From: Micrococcales bacterium
GTDB lineage: Bacteria; Actinomycetota; Actinomycetes; Actinomycetales; Cellulomonadaceae
Reading direction: 5' to 3'
NCBI GenBank assembly: GCA_009785115.1
Contig: WQWY01000011.1
Span: forward strand, 24,556-88,555
DNA: 64,000 nt
Part shown: in pieces, positions 18,067-26,647 of the stretch
How positions within the stretch are numbered: position 1 is the stretch's first letter
Layout: each line of letters starts with the position of its first letter
The notes under the pieces: model-generated
The model's input: only the letters and a program-made list of their open reading frames with translations
Told to the model about the DNA's origin: nothing
Database searches by the model: none
Position numbers and translations under genes: made by a program

Positions 18067-20517
18067 TCAGTCCGACCCGACCTGCTCGGTCTTGCGGCTC
18101 ACCGCCAGGTCGGCAGCCTCAGCGGCCTCGGCGGCTTCCAGCTCTTGCTGGTAGATCTCCGGCTCGATGGGGCCGGTGCGGTCCACCCGCGCGGCACGGA
18201 ACCGAGAGATGATGACCGCGCCGAACGCGATGAACATCGCCAGCAGCGCGATCAGCACCCGGGCGAGGTGGTTGGCGTCGTCGCCCACGGAGATCACCAC
18301 GACGGCCGGGGCGATGAGCAGGGCCACGAGGTTCATCACCTTGATGAGCGGGTTGATCGCCGGGCCGGCGGTGTCCTTGAACGGGTCGCCGACCGTGTCG
18401 CCGATGACGGCGGCCGCGTGGGCCGGGGAGTTCTTCCCGCCGTGGTGACCGTCCTCGATGATCTTCTTGGCGTTGTCCCAGGCACCACCGGAGTTGGCCA
18501 GGAAGATGGCCATGAGCACACCGGTGCCGATGGCACCGGCCAGGAACCCGGCCAACGCGCCGATGCCCAGCCCGAAGCCGACGGCGATGGGCGCGAACGC
18601 GGCGAGCAGACCGGGAGGGGCCAGCTCACGCAGCGAGTCGCGCGTGCAGATGTCGACGACGCGCCCGTACTCGGGCCGCTCGGAGCCGTCCATGATGCCG
18701 GGCCGCTCGCGGAACTGCCGGCGCACCTCGAACACGATCGCGCCCGCGGCGCGGGTCACAGCGTCGATGGCCAGGCCGGAGAACAGGAACACCGTGGCGC
18801 CACCGAGGATCACGCCGACCAGGGTCACCGGCGAGATGATCTCGTAGGAGATCATCGACGCGACCACGTCGCTCAGGTCTCCGGCAGCCATGCCGGCGTT
18901 CGCCAGCACCCTCTCGAGCTCGGTCTTCACCGCGTCGCTGTAGGCACCGAACAGCGCGGTGGCCGCGAGCACGGCGGTCGCGATGGCGATGCCCTTGGTG
19001 ATGGCCTTGGTGGTGTTGCCCACCGCGTCGAGGTCGGTGAGGATCTGCGCGCCCTCTTCGTCCACGTCGCCGGACATCTCCGCGATGCCCTGCGCGTTGT
19101 CGGAGACCGGCCCGAAGGTGTCCATCGCGACGATGACGCCGACGGTGGTCAGCAGACCGCACCCGGCCAGGGCGACGAGGAACAGCGCGAGCCACACCGA
19201 GCCGTTGGCCAGCAGGAACAGGGCGCAGATACCGGCCGCGAGGATGCCCGCGGTGTACACGGCCGACTCGAAGCCGACGCCGATGCCGGACAGCACGACG
19301 GTGGCCGGGCCGGTCAGGGTGGTGCGCGCCACGTGCAGGGTCGGGTTGCTCGTGGTCCCGGTGAAGTACCCGGTCAGCCACAGGATGATCCCGGCCAGCA
19401 GCACCCCGACGAGCACGGCCAGCGAGGCCACCAGGCGCGGGTCAGACAGCACGACGAGCCCGTCGGCGTGGTTCCAGAGCGCGTGGGTCTCGTCGACACC
19501 GGTGATCTGGTTGAACGTCGAGGGCAGGTAGGCGAACGCGGCGACCGCGGCGAGCACGACGCCGACGACGGCCGAGGTGTAGAACCCGCGGTTGATCGCC
19601 TTCAGGCCCGGCTCGTCGCCTCGCACCCGGGTGATGGCGATGCCCAGCGCCGCGACCAGCGCACCGATCGCGGTCACGATCAGCGGGAACACCATGCCCT
19701 GCTCACCGAACGCGGCCTTGCCCAGGATCAGCGCGGCGACCAGCGTCACCGCGTACGACTCGAACAGGTCGGCCGCCATCCCGGCGCAGTCGCCGACGTT
19801 GTCACCGACGTTGTCAGCGATGGTCGCCGCGTTGCGGGGGTCGTCCTCGGGGATGCCCTGCTCGACCTTGCCGACCAGGTCGGCCCCGACGTCGGCGGCC
19901 TTGGTGAAGATGCCGCCACCGACACGCATGAACATCGCCAGCAGGGCGGCGCCGAAGCCGAAGCCCTCGAGCACCCCGGCAGCGCCGAGGCCGAAGATCA
20001 GCTGCACCGACGCCGCGCCGAGCAGACCCAGGCCGACGACGCTCATGCCGACCACGCCGCCGGTGCGGAACGCGATCTGGGCACCGAGCACACGCCCGCC
20101 GGGCTTGCCGGCCGCCGCCGCGACCCGGACGTTCGCCCGGGTCGCCAGCCACATGCCGAGGAAGCCGATGCCCGCCGAGAAGGCGGCACCGAGCAGGAAG
20201 TACACCGAACGTCCGGCCTTCACACCCGCGTCGCCAGGCAGCAGCCAGAGCAGGGCGAACACCAGGACGGCGAAGAGCGCCAGGGTGCGGAACTGTCGCC
20301 GCAGGTAGGCGGACGCTCCTTCTTGCACGGCCTGGGCGATCGCCTTCATCGACACGGTGCCGTCGTCAGTCCGGAGCACCTGGCGGGCCAGCACCGCAGC
20401 CAGCACCAGGGAAGCCAGGCCCAGGGCCGCGATCACGGCGACGATGATGGTGCTCTGTGTCTGGAGAGCACCACCAGACGTCACGAGGGGAAGGCTCGTC
20501 GGAGCGAGCAGGAACAT
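18067..20517 (-). CDS. hppA: Membrane-bound proton-pumping pyrophosphatase
   Basis: Multi-TM; 'DVGADLVGKVEQGIPEDDPRNAATIADNVGDNVGDCAGMAADLFESYAV' and 'GGAWDNAKKIIEDG'; ORF start 20574 likely too far upstream, MFLLAPTSL at 20517 preferred. Confidence 0.95.
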   Translation of the reverse strand: MFLLAPTSLPLVTSGGALQTQSTIIVAVIAALGLASLVLAAVLARQVLRTDDGTVSMKAIAQAVQEGASAYLRRQFRTLALFAVLVFALLWLLPGDAGVKAGRSVYFLLGAAFSAGIGFLGMWLATRANVRVAAAAGKPGGRVLGAQIAFRTGGVVGMSVVGLGLLGAASVQLIFGLGAAGVLEGFGFGAALLAMFMRVGGGIFTKAADVGADLVGKVEQGIPEDDPRNAATIADNVGDNVGDCAGMAADLFESYAVTLVAALILGKAAFGEQGMVFPLIVTAIGALVAALGIAITRVRGDEPGLKAINRGFYTSAVVGVVLAAVAAFAYLPSTFNQITGVDETHALWNHADGLVVLSDPRLVASLAVLVGVLLAGIILWLTGYFTGTTSNPTLHVARTTLTGPATVVLSGIGVGFESAVYTAGILAAGICALFLLANGSVWLALFLVALAGCGLLTTVGVIVAMDTFGPVSDNAQGIAEMSGDVDEEGAQILTDLDAVGNTTKAITKGIAIATAVLAATALFGAYSDAVKTELERVLANAGMAAGDLSDVVASMISYEIISPVTLVGVILGGATVFLFSGLAIDAVTRAAGAIVFEVRRQFRERPGIMDGSERPEYGRVVDICTRDSLRELAPPGLLAAFAPIAVGFGLGIGALAGFLAGAIGTGVLMAIFLANSGGAWDNAKKIIEDGHHGGKNSPAHAAAVIGDTVGDPFKDTAGPAINPLIKVMNLVALLIAPAVVVISVGDDANHLARVLIALLAMFIAFGAVIISRFRAARVDRTGPIEPEIYQQELEAAEAAEAADLAVSRKTEQVGSD

Positions 20518-20755
20518 ACGTCCTCCATCATGAGGCAGGGTCCGCACCACTGTGGGTGTCCCGTCGGACGGCATCGTCGCCAGACCGATCTGAGGATTCT
20601 AGTGGGATGAATAAGCTTCCCAGGGGGTCACCAGACAGAAGTTAACCCGTTCTTCCACGGCTGACCAGCCCAGACACCGCCCAGCAGGCACGCTGAAGGC
20701 GCTCGCCACCGTCCGCTCCCCCAGATGGCCTACTGGGCAGACTGGTACAAAAGGG

Positions 20756-21397
20756 TCAGATGGTCCACTGGTCGTGGACGACGCCGAGGAGACGGTAGGT
20801 CCCGTCGATCTCACGGAAGACCAGGCGGAGGGCTGACCAGGTGTGGTCGTCGCTCGGGAAGGCGTACTCGACCCACTGGGCGTCCGGCCCGAAAAACTCG
20901 GGGATGTTGCTCAGCGTGTTGCCGCCGACCTGGTACTCGTTCTCGGCCACGAGCGGGGCGGCGGTGTAGTCGCGGTCCCAGACGAAGCGCTCCCAGTAGT
21001 CGGCGAAGGTCAGCTCGATCGGCTCGCCGCTGCCGTCCCAGTGCCCCCACACGTAGGTCGTGCTCGCCGTCGCGCCCAGCCGCTCGACCTCTTCCGCGTC
21101 GAGCCGGATCGGGTAGTCCTGGATGTACGCGTAGGGCGAGAAGACGAGCCCCTCGTCGGGATCCATCATCTCGAGCAGCGTCAGGTAGCTCTGGTCGTCC
21201 AGGTCTTCCAGGTCCCTCAACGCCTCCAGGGCGCGGTCGGCGGCGCCGCGCAACGAGGTCGAGTCGACCGCAGAGCCCGAGCCCACCCCAGGCGAGCCAC
21301 CGGGAGAGGCGGTAGACACGATCTCAGGGATGTCGGAGCACCCTGCCATGCCGACCGCCAGGGCCACGACCACCACGAACCGTCCCGCTCTACGCAC
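20756..21397 (-). CDS. Hypothetical lipoprotein
   Basis: 'MRRAGRFVVVVALAVGMAGCSD' lipobox; no recognised domain. Confidence 0.7.
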   Translation of the reverse strand: MRRAGRFVVVVALAVGMAGCSDIPEIVSTASPGGSPGVGSGSAVDSTSLRGAADRALEALRDLEDLDDQSYLTLLEMMDPDEGLVFSPYAYIQDYPIRLDAEEVERLGATASTTYVWGHWDGSGEPIELTFADYWERFVWDRDYTAAPLVAENEYQVGGNTLSNIPEFFGPDAQWVEYAFPSDDHTWSALRLVFREIDGTYRLLGVVHDQWTI

Positions 21398-21446
21398 AGG
21401 CCTAGCCTGCCAGAACCAAGACCGCCGCGAGGGTGAAGGCCGCGGG

Positions 21447-21513
21447 CTATGAGCGCGCGGCGGTGAGGCGCTGCTGGTAGGTGGGGGTGGTCGTGGACAC
21501 CGAGGGCACGCAG
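21447..21513 (-). pseudogene. Degenerate 3'-end fragment of nrdG
   Basis: 67 nt align to the 3' end of nrdG (23025-23123) with 9 mismatches and one 32-bp deletion that shifts the frame; both copies end ...A-A-R-S-stop (TAARS*/AAARS*). Confidence 0.82.
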
Positions 21514-21668
21514 CTCACCCTGGCCGAGGGAACGGGGGTCCGGTGTCCGCACAACCGCCGTCCGCTGTGCCGCGTCCCAACGAGCCCAGGTCCGCGTTTC
21601 GACGAGCTGAAGGTCGCGTTTCTGCGGATTGGCTTGCTGGCCACACGTTGGTCAGGCACTCTTGACGT

Positions 21669-22940
21669 GTGGACACGCTGATCCCGAGGCACGCGGAGGG
21701 CCTGGCGCGCGAGCTTCTCGACCTGTTCCCCGGCCTGGTGGTCGAAGGTGCGCGACAAGTCGGCAAGAGCACCCTCGCGGCCATGCTCGTCCAGGGACGT
21801 GACGCGACCGTCCTCAACCTGGACGACGAACCCACCCGCACGGTGGCGGTGTCTGACCCACAGTGGTTCGTCGCGCAGGCGGGATCGGGAATCCTGGTGA
21901 TCGACGAGATACAGCGCGTCCCTGAGCTGACCCTGGCGGTCAAGGCCGCCATCGACCGCGACCAGCGCCCAGGACGCTTCGTCCTCACCGGCTCGGCGTC
22001 GCTGCTGCGGGTGCGGGGGCTTGCTGACAGCCTCGCGGGCAGGGCTGGCAGGCTCACCCTGTTCGGCCTGAGCCAAGGTGAACGAGAGCGGAGGCTGGAC
22101 GACTTCGTGGCGACGGTCGCCGCTTCCTTGGCAGACGGGCGCGACGAACAGCTGACCGCGTTCACCAGCCAGACCGCGCGGGAAGACTACGCCCAGCGGG
22201 TGTGTACCGGTGGGTATCCCCGCGTTCAGGGACTGCCAGAGCGCTCCCGCAGGCTGTGGCTGGATGCTTATGTGGACGGGCTGGTCCACCGCGACCTGGC
22301 CGAGCTGCGGCGCGAGTACGACCCCCGCAGAGCGATGGCGGTCCTGCGGTTCTTGGCTGCACGACCATCGGCAGAGCTGGTCAAGGCGAGGCTGGCCCAG
22401 GATGCCGAGCTGCCAGCCAGCACGGCCACCGGCTACCTAGACCTCTTGGAGGCTGTCGGCCTGACCACCGTGCTTCCGTCATGGACCACCAACCTGACCA
22501 GACGGCAGACCAAGCGCGCGAAAACCCTGCTGCTGGACTCGGGCCTGGCCGCACGGTTGAGCCGACTGACAGCCGACCACCTCAGCCAGGTCCGATACAG
22601 CGAGTCCTTCGGGGCGTTGCTGGAGTCCTTCGTCACCGCCGAGCTGCTGAGACAACGAACCTGGTCCGCCGAAGAATACGAGCTGTTCCACTACCGCGAC
22701 CGTGACGGCAGCGAGGTCGACCTCGTGATCGAGCTGGCCGACGGGCGTGTCATCGGCATCGAGGTCAAAGCCTCGACGACGTACCGCGGAGACCAGTTCA
22801 ACGGTCTGCGCACGATGCGCGACCTCCTGGGCGACCGCTTCGCAGGCGGCTTCGTCCTCTCGACAGCCACCACCGGCTACCGCTACTCCGACCGTCTGTA
22901 CGGACTCCCCGTCTCAGCCCTGTGGTCGCTCGGCACCTGA
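21669..22940 (+). CDS. ATP-binding protein, AAA_14/DUF4143 family
   Basis: Walker A 'VVEGARQVGKSTLA', Walker B 'ILVIDEIQRVPEL', 'RFVLTGSASLL', C-terminal DUF4143-like 'GALLESFVTAELLRQRTW...HYRDRDGSEVDLVIELADGRVIGIEVKAS'. Confidence 0.9.
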   Translation: MDTLIPRHAEGLARELLDLFPGLVVEGARQVGKSTLAAMLVQGRDATVLNLDDEPTRTVAVSDPQWFVAQAGSGILVIDEIQRVPELTLAVKAAIDRDQRPGRFVLTGSASLLRVRGLADSLAGRAGRLTLFGLSQGERERRLDDFVATVAASLADGRDEQLTAFTSQTAREDYAQRVCTGGYPRVQGLPERSRRLWLDAYVDGLVHRDLAELRREYDPRRAMAVLRFLAARPSAELVKARLAQDAELPASTATGYLDLLEAVGLTTVLPSWTTNLTRRQTKRAKTLLLDSGLAARLSRLTADHLSQVRYSESFGALLESFVTAELLRQRTWSAEEYELFHYRDRDGSEVDLVIELADGRVIGIEVKASTTYRGDQFNGLRTMRDLLGDRFAGGFVLSTATTGYRYSDRLYGLPVSALWSLGT

Positions 22941-23024
22941 ACCAGCATGGAAGGCACTTGAGCGACAAGGTTGTGCACATCCAATTCGCATACCGCGGGG
23001 CTTGTCGACTGCGCGTGCGTCCAG

Positions 23025-23705
23025 CTACGAGCGTGCGGCAGCAAGGCGGGCCTGGTAGGTGGGGGTGGTGCCGTCGGGGCGGACGGTCTGGAGGGTGTGG
23101 TCGCGGACACCGAGGGCACGCAGGGTTGTGGTGAGCTCAGTGACGTCGGTGTCGTCGAGCACCGTGGGGTCGACGGTGGTGCGGACCTGGAGGGGCACGC
23201 CCGCGTCGAGAGCCAGGCGCAGCGAACGGAAGGCGGCGTCGGCGCTGGCGGTCGGGCCACCGACACCGGTGATCGCGCGGTAGAGGCGGGCCGGGGCCTT
23301 GATGTCGAGCCCTACCCAGTCCACGAACGGCAAGACCCGGGCGAGAGCCTCCGGGTAGGCGCCCGCGGTGTGCAGACCCACGCTGAAGCCCCGGTCGCGC
23401 ACCTGACGGGCCGCGTCGACCAGACCAGCCTGACGGGTCGGCTCCCCACCGGAGAACACCACCCCGTCCAGCAGACCGGCACGCTGGTCGAGCAGGTCGA
23501 CCACTTCGCTCCACCCGACGACGCCGGGGGCCTGAGGGTCCAGGATCGCGGCGTTGTGGCAGTACCCGCACCGCCACGGGCACCCCTGCAAGAACACCGT
23601 CGCCACCAGCCGATCCGGCCAGTCGCACGTAGACAGGGGAACAAGACCAGCGATCGCCAGCCCCTCGGCTTCGGAAGGCCGAACGCTCACCGCACCACCT
23701 CCCAA
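23025..23705 (-). CDS. nrdG: Anaerobic ribonucleoside-triphosphate reductase activating protein
   Basis: Radical SAM 'QGCPWRCGYCHNAAI' (C-x3-C-x2-C), 'VVFSGGEPT'; next to nrdD. Confidence 0.92.
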   Translation of the reverse strand: MGGGAVSVRPSEAEGLAIAGLVPLSTCDWPDRLVATVFLQGCPWRCGYCHNAAILDPQAPGVVGWSEVVDLLDQRAGLLDGVVFSGGEPTRQAGLVDAARQVRDRGFSVGLHTAGAYPEALARVLPFVDWVGLDIKAPARLYRAITGVGGPTASADAAFRSLRLALDAGVPLQVRTTVDPTVLDDTDVTELTTTLRALGVRDHTLQTVRPDGTTPTYQARLAAARS

Positions 23706-23824
23706 CCCCCTGACCTCACCTCAATAGCGCGTGCCGCCCCCACCAACCCCTGACCACCGTCCCCCGCACCGACGGTGACCCCTGCACCTGCCGACCCACG
23801 ACTGTCGTCAGGTGGGCCGAAGAA

Positions 23825-23923
23825 GCGGGTCGGATCGTGGTGCCGCCGCGCTGGCTTCCGGGGCTGGCGGGAGCCCGGCTCTGCCGGGCGAGGGTCGCGC
23901 GGCGGCACCACGATCCGACCCGC
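23825..23923. repeat. 27-bp perfect inverted repeat with 45-nt loop containing a second hairpin
   Basis: gcgggtcggatcgtggtgccgccgcgc (23825-23851) / gcgcggcggcaccacgatccgacccgc (23897-23923); inner gcccggc-tct-gccgggc (23873-23889); lies between nrdD and nrdG. Confidence 0.9.
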
Positions 23924-23949
23924 GCCCCCGACCACCCTGGCAAGCACCG

Positions 23950-25743
23950 TCACCCAGCAAAAGCCGGCTCGAGGAACGGCACGCGCTCCGCCTGCTCCCC
24001 CTTCTTGCCGACGTTGAAGCTCGACACGGGGCGGTGGTAGCCCATGACGCGGGTCCACACCTCGGTGTCGGTGCCGCAGTCGGGGCAGGTCGGCTGCTCG
24101 CCGTCGAGGTATCCGTGCGCGACGCAGATCGAGAACGTGGGGGTCACCGTGAGGTAGGGCAGATGAAAGCGCGTCAGCGCCCGGCGCACCAGCGTCTTGC
24201 AGGCGGCGGCGGACGACACCCTCTCTGACATGTACAGGTGCAGCACGGTGCCGCCGGTGTACTTCGTCTGGAGCTCGTCCTGGCGGGTCAGGGCCTCGAA
24301 CGGGTCGTCGGTGAAGCCGACAGGCAGCTGGGAGGAGTTGGTGTAGTACGGGTTGACGTCCGTGCCGGCCTGGAGGATGGCAGGGAAGCGCTTGCGGTCC
24401 TCCTTGGCGAACCGGTAGGTGGTGCCCTCGGCGGGGGTGGCCTCGAGGTTGTACAGGTTCCCGGTCTTCTCCTGGAGCTCGACCATCCGTTCGCGCACGT
24501 GGTCGAGCACGCGCACGGCCATGGCGTGGCCGTCCGGGTCGGTGATGTCGAGCGCGTCGCCGGTGAAGTTGCGGATCATCTCGTTGATCCCGTTGACGCC
24601 GATCGTGGAGAAGTGGCTGTCCAGGCTGCCGAGGTAGCGCTTGGTGTACGGGAACAGCCCGTGGTCCATGAGAGCGGTGATCGTGCGTCGTTTGAGCTCC
24701 AGCGACTCCCCGGCCAGGTCGACCAGCCGGTCGAGGGCGGCGATCAGCCCGGGCTCGTCGCCGGCGTGGGTGTACCCGAGCCGGGCACAGTTGACGGTCA
24801 CCACACCGACCGAGCCGGTCTGCTCGCCGGAGCCGAACAGCCCGTTGCCGCGCTTGAGCAGCTCACGCAGGTCCAGCTGGAGGCGGCAGCACATGGACCG
24901 CACGTCGCCGGGCTCCATGTCGGAGTTGATGAAGTTCTGGAAGTACGGCAGGCCGTACTTCGCGGTCATCGCGAACAGCAGGTCGGTGTTGGGTGAGTCC
25001 CAGTCGAAGTCGGCGGTGATGTTGTAGGTCGGGATGGGGAAGGTGAACACCCGGCCCGAGGCGTCCCCGGCGGTCATCACCTCCATGTAGGCACGGTTGA
25101 TGAGGTCCATCTCTGGTTGGAGGTCGCCGTAGGTGAAGCCGCACGGCTCGTCTCCGACGAAGACGACCTCGTCGCGCAGGTCGGCCGGGCACACCCAGTC
25201 GAACGTCAGGTTGGTGAACGGGGTCTGGGTACCCCAGCGGCTCGGCACGTTGAGGTTGTAGATGAGCTCTTGGACGCCCTGGCGCACCTGCTCGTAGGTC
25301 ATGTCGTCGAGCCGCACGTACGGGGCCATGAAGGTGTCGAAGGAGCTGAACGCCTGGGCGCCGGCCCACTCGTTCTGCATGGTGCCGAGGAAGTTCACGA
25401 TCTGGCCGATGGCCGAGCTGAAGTGCTTCGGCGCGGTCGCCTCGACCTTGCCTGGCACCCCGTTGAACCCCTCGGCCAGCAGGCGCCGCAGCGACCACCC
25501 GGCGCAGTAGCCGGAGAGCATGTCGAGGTCGTGGATGTGCAGGTCTCCCTCACGGTGCGCCTGCCCGACCTCGGGCGGATACACCTGGGAGAGCCAGTAG
25601 TTGGCGATCACCTTGCCGGCGGTGTTGAGGATCAGCCCACCGAGCGAGTAGCCCTGGTTGGCGTTGGCGTTGACGCGCCAGTCGCTGCGGTCCAGGTACT
25701 CGTCGATGCTGGCTGCGACGTCGACGGTGACGGGTTCGGTCAA
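23950..25743 (-). CDS. nrdD: Anaerobic (class III) ribonucleoside-triphosphate reductase
   Basis: 'NANANQGYSLGGLILNTAGKVIANYWL', 'DLHIHDLDMLSGYCAGWSL', C-terminal 'CPDCGTDTEVWTRVMGYHRPVSSFNVGKKGE'. ORF track starts at GTG 25785; TTG at 25743 has a GGGGGAG Shine-Dalgarno 6 nt upstream and is preferred. Confidence 0.92.
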   Translation of the reverse strand: MTEPVTVDVAASIDEYLDRSDWRVNANANQGYSLGGLILNTAGKVIANYWLSQVYPPEVGQAHREGDLHIHDLDMLSGYCAGWSLRRLLAEGFNGVPGKVEATAPKHFSSAIGQIVNFLGTMQNEWAGAQAFSSFDTFMAPYVRLDDMTYEQVRQGVQELIYNLNVPSRWGTQTPFTNLTFDWVCPADLRDEVVFVGDEPCGFTYGDLQPEMDLINRAYMEVMTAGDASGRVFTFPIPTYNITADFDWDSPNTDLLFAMTAKYGLPYFQNFINSDMEPGDVRSMCCRLQLDLRELLKRGNGLFGSGEQTGSVGVVTVNCARLGYTHAGDEPGLIAALDRLVDLAGESLELKRRTITALMDHGLFPYTKRYLGSLDSHFSTIGVNGINEMIRNFTGDALDITDPDGHAMAVRVLDHVRERMVELQEKTGNLYNLEATPAEGTTYRFAKEDRKRFPAILQAGTDVNPYYTNSSQLPVGFTDDPFEALTRQDELQTKYTGGTVLHLYMSERVSSAAACKTLVRRALTRFHLPYLTVTPTFSICVAHGYLDGEQPTCPDCGTDTEVWTRVMGYHRPVSSFNVGKKGEQAERVPFLEPAFAG

Positions 25744-25752
25744 GGCTTGCTC

Positions 25753-25800
25753 CCCCGAGATGTTGTGCCTGATGGGGTCACGCACCCCTAGATGTAGTAA
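25753..25800 (-). promoter_or_regulatory. Candidate tandem NrdR boxes upstream of nrdD
   Basis: Cores CTACATCTAG (25788-25797, minus strand) and CAACATCTCG (25756-25765), offset exactly 32 bp; match 8/10 and 7/10 of the NrdR core CWATATATWG. Confidence 0.55.
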
Positions 25801-25984
25801 TTACACGCCGAGGATTCGACCCATCACGGGGACGTACGTCCCAAGCCTGGCACCACCGTCGGCCAGCTGGCGCGGCCCACCGCGTCTACCTCGCCGCACA
25901 GCCCTGTCTCACCGCGCGGCCATGCCTCACCACGCCGTCACACCGCGCAGCCACAACACCCCGCGCGGCCCCAGCAGCGGGCGG

Positions 25985-26647
25985 TCACGCCCCGGCCACA
26001 CCCCACTCGTAGGCCCTGGCCACCAGCTGGGCGCGGGAGACGCACCCTGTGCGGGAGAGCAGCCCGTGCACCTGAGCCTTGACCGCCGACTCCGACAGCC
26101 CGAGCTCGACGCCGATCTGGCGGTTGGTCCTCCCTCGGGCGAGCGCGACGAGCACCTTCCGGTCGCGCTCGGAGAGGCTCACCGGGATCGTCACCGGCGC
26201 CTGAGCGGTCACCGAGTCCAGGTCGCGCCAACGCCGCACCAGGCGTCCGGTCACCTTGGGGTCCACGACGCTCTCCCCACGGCTCACCGCCTGGACCGTG
26301 GAGATCAAGGTCGCCGGCTCGGAGTCCTTCAGCAGGAAGGCGTCAGCACCGGCGCGCAGGGCGCCGACCAGGTATTCCTCGTCGTCGAAGGTGGTCAGCA
26401 CGAGGATGCGCACCGCGGCGGTGCGCGGGTCGGCGCGCAGCCGGCGGGTGGCCTCGACCCCGTCCATACCTGGCATCCGCACGTCGAGCACCACCACGTC
26501 GGGCTGGCGCGCGAGCACCTCCGTGAGGCACCCCTCCCCGTCGCCCGCCTCACCGACCGTCTCGATGCCGGGCTCGTGGTCGAGGATCATCCGCAGCCCC
26601 ATCCGGATGGTCGGCTGATCGTCCACGACGACGACGCGCACGCTCAT
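25985..26647 (-). CDS. Response regulator, NarL/FixJ (LuxR-HTH) family
   Basis: 'VVVVDDQPTIRMGLRMIL...VVVLDVRMPGMDGVEATRRL...VLVALARGRTNRQIGVELGLSESAVKAQVHGLLSRTG'; overlaps histidine kinase stop. Confidence 0.93.
   Translation of the reverse strand: MSVRVVVVDDQPTIRMGLRMILDHEPGIETVGEAGDGEGCLTEVLARQPDVVVLDVRMPGMDGVEATRRLRADPRTAAVRILVLTTFDDEEYLVGALRAGADAFLLKDSEPATLISTVQAVSRGESVVDPKVTGRLVRRWRDLDSVTAQAPVTIPVSLSERDRKVLVALARGRTNRQIGVELGLSESAVKAQVHGLLSRTGCVSRAQLVARAYEWGVAGA

Noticed and set aside
18010-20610. 866-aa plus-strand ORF opposite hppA
   Set aside because: H/D/R/G-rich antisense translation typical of high-GC shadow ORFs; the opposite strand is an unambiguous pyrophosphatase
25851-25980. 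Degenerate caccgcgc-ggcca-like repeats downstream of the response regulator
   Set aside because: Short, imprecise repeats consistent with GC-rich composition; no consistent unit length
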